A stretch of DNA of 6,255 bases from Anaerolineales bacterium UBA3940. GTDB lineage: Bacteria > Chloroflexota > Anaerolineae > Aggregatilineales > UBA3940. Location: contig DGDY01000093.1 in the NCBI GenBank assembly GCA_002385675.1, forward strand, positions 1 to 6,255, written 5' to 3'. Below the pieces are notes generated by a model. That model was not told the origin of the DNA, did no database searches, and worked only from the letters and a program-made list of their open reading frames with translations. Each line of letters opens with the position of its first letter. Positions within the stretch are counted from its first letter, which is position 1. The translations under genes and the position numbers were made by a program. Shown one piece after another: positions 6,186 to 6,255 of this stretch.

Positions 6186-6255
6186 AGAGAACTCATGTTG
6201 CTACCGTGCGCAGTGGGGTGGCTGGCAGCCTCCGCCCGGCGCTTTATACACATCT
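6182..6255 (-). CDS. Possible 3' end of an upstream minus-strand gene (partial, unrecognised)
   Basis: On the minus strand a frame is open from the right edge to a TGA at 6184-6182, which overlaps the GNAT start codon as GTGA. Reading inward, the roughly 20 codons not covered by the adapter-like end give a peptide ending H-G-S-N-M-S-S-L. Third codon positions are mostly G or C, as in neighbouring genes. A 4-nt stop/start overlap is typical of translationally coupled operon genes and would explain the missing ribosome binding site of the GNAT gene. The stretch is too short to identify and could be open by chance in GC-rich DNA. Alternatively the region 6186-6243 is simply the GNAT leader. Confidence 0.35.
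   Translation of the reverse strand, partial: MCIKRRAEAASHPTAHGSNMSSL
6244..6255 (+). other. Likely Nextera/Tn5 mosaic-end adapter remnant at the contig edge
   Basis: The last 12 bases, TTATACACATCT, are identical to the 3' end of the Nextera read-through sequence (the 19-bp Tn5 mosaic end in the orientation ending in ACACATCT). It sits exactly at the end of the sequence, in the orientation expected when a read runs off its insert, and is AT-rich in GC-rich surroundings. The preceding bases match the rest of the mosaic end only partially. These bases should not be treated as genomic sequence. Confidence 0.75.

Overview
The window is a GC-rich (clearly above 60% G+C), densely coding piece of bacterial chromosome. 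It holds four recognisable plus-strand genes, one convergent minus-strand gene, and possibly the tail of a sixth gene at the right edge. The gene mix suggests a Chloroflexota (Anaerolineae-like) bacterium: a PucC/BCD-type MFS protein, a GT-C-like membrane protein of the 'PTPS-related' type, a standalone RmlB, and an orphan family 5 solute-binding lipoprotein with a Pro/Gly/Glu-rich linker. That assignment is an inference from gene content; no marker gene is present.

Layout: (1) Positions 2-667 are the C-terminal half of a PucC-family (bacteriochlorophyll delivery, BCD) MFS transporter, cut by the left edge and closed by a clear intrinsic terminator at about 696-726. (2) Positions 824-2608 encode a large polytopic membrane protein with a GT-C-like N-terminal architecture and a YfhO-like C-terminal beta domain, probably a lipid-linked-sugar glycosyltransferase. 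(3) Positions 2691-3707 encode RmlB, dTDP-glucose 4,6-dehydratase, with a strong ribosome binding site and a plausible -10 box. (4) Positions 3750-5621 encode a lipoprotein substrate-binding protein of the SBP_bac_5 (Opp/Dpp) family, without permease or ATPase genes in view. (5) Positions 5628-6185 on the minus strand encode a GNAT N-acetyltransferase that converges on the lipoprotein gene with only 6 nt between the two stop codons. (6) An open frame on the minus strand enters from the right edge and ends in a GTGA overlap with the GNAT start; it may be the end of an upstream operon partner.

How the genes might work together: RmlB makes dTDP-4-keto-6-deoxyglucose, the branch point to dTDP-rhamnose and other deoxysugars, and the neighbouring GT-C-like protein could act in a related cell-surface glycan pathway. 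Each gene seems to have its own initiation or termination signals, however, so functional linkage is only suggested by adjacency. The PucC-like, solute-binding and GNAT genes look unrelated to that theme.

I saw no tRNA, rRNA, CRISPR array, insertion sequence or phage gene. The last 12 bases are identical to the end of the Nextera/Tn5 mosaic-end adapter, so the extreme right edge is probably a sequencing artefact. I found no convincing new multi-gene system; this looks like an ordinary chromosomal region with a few points worth checking.
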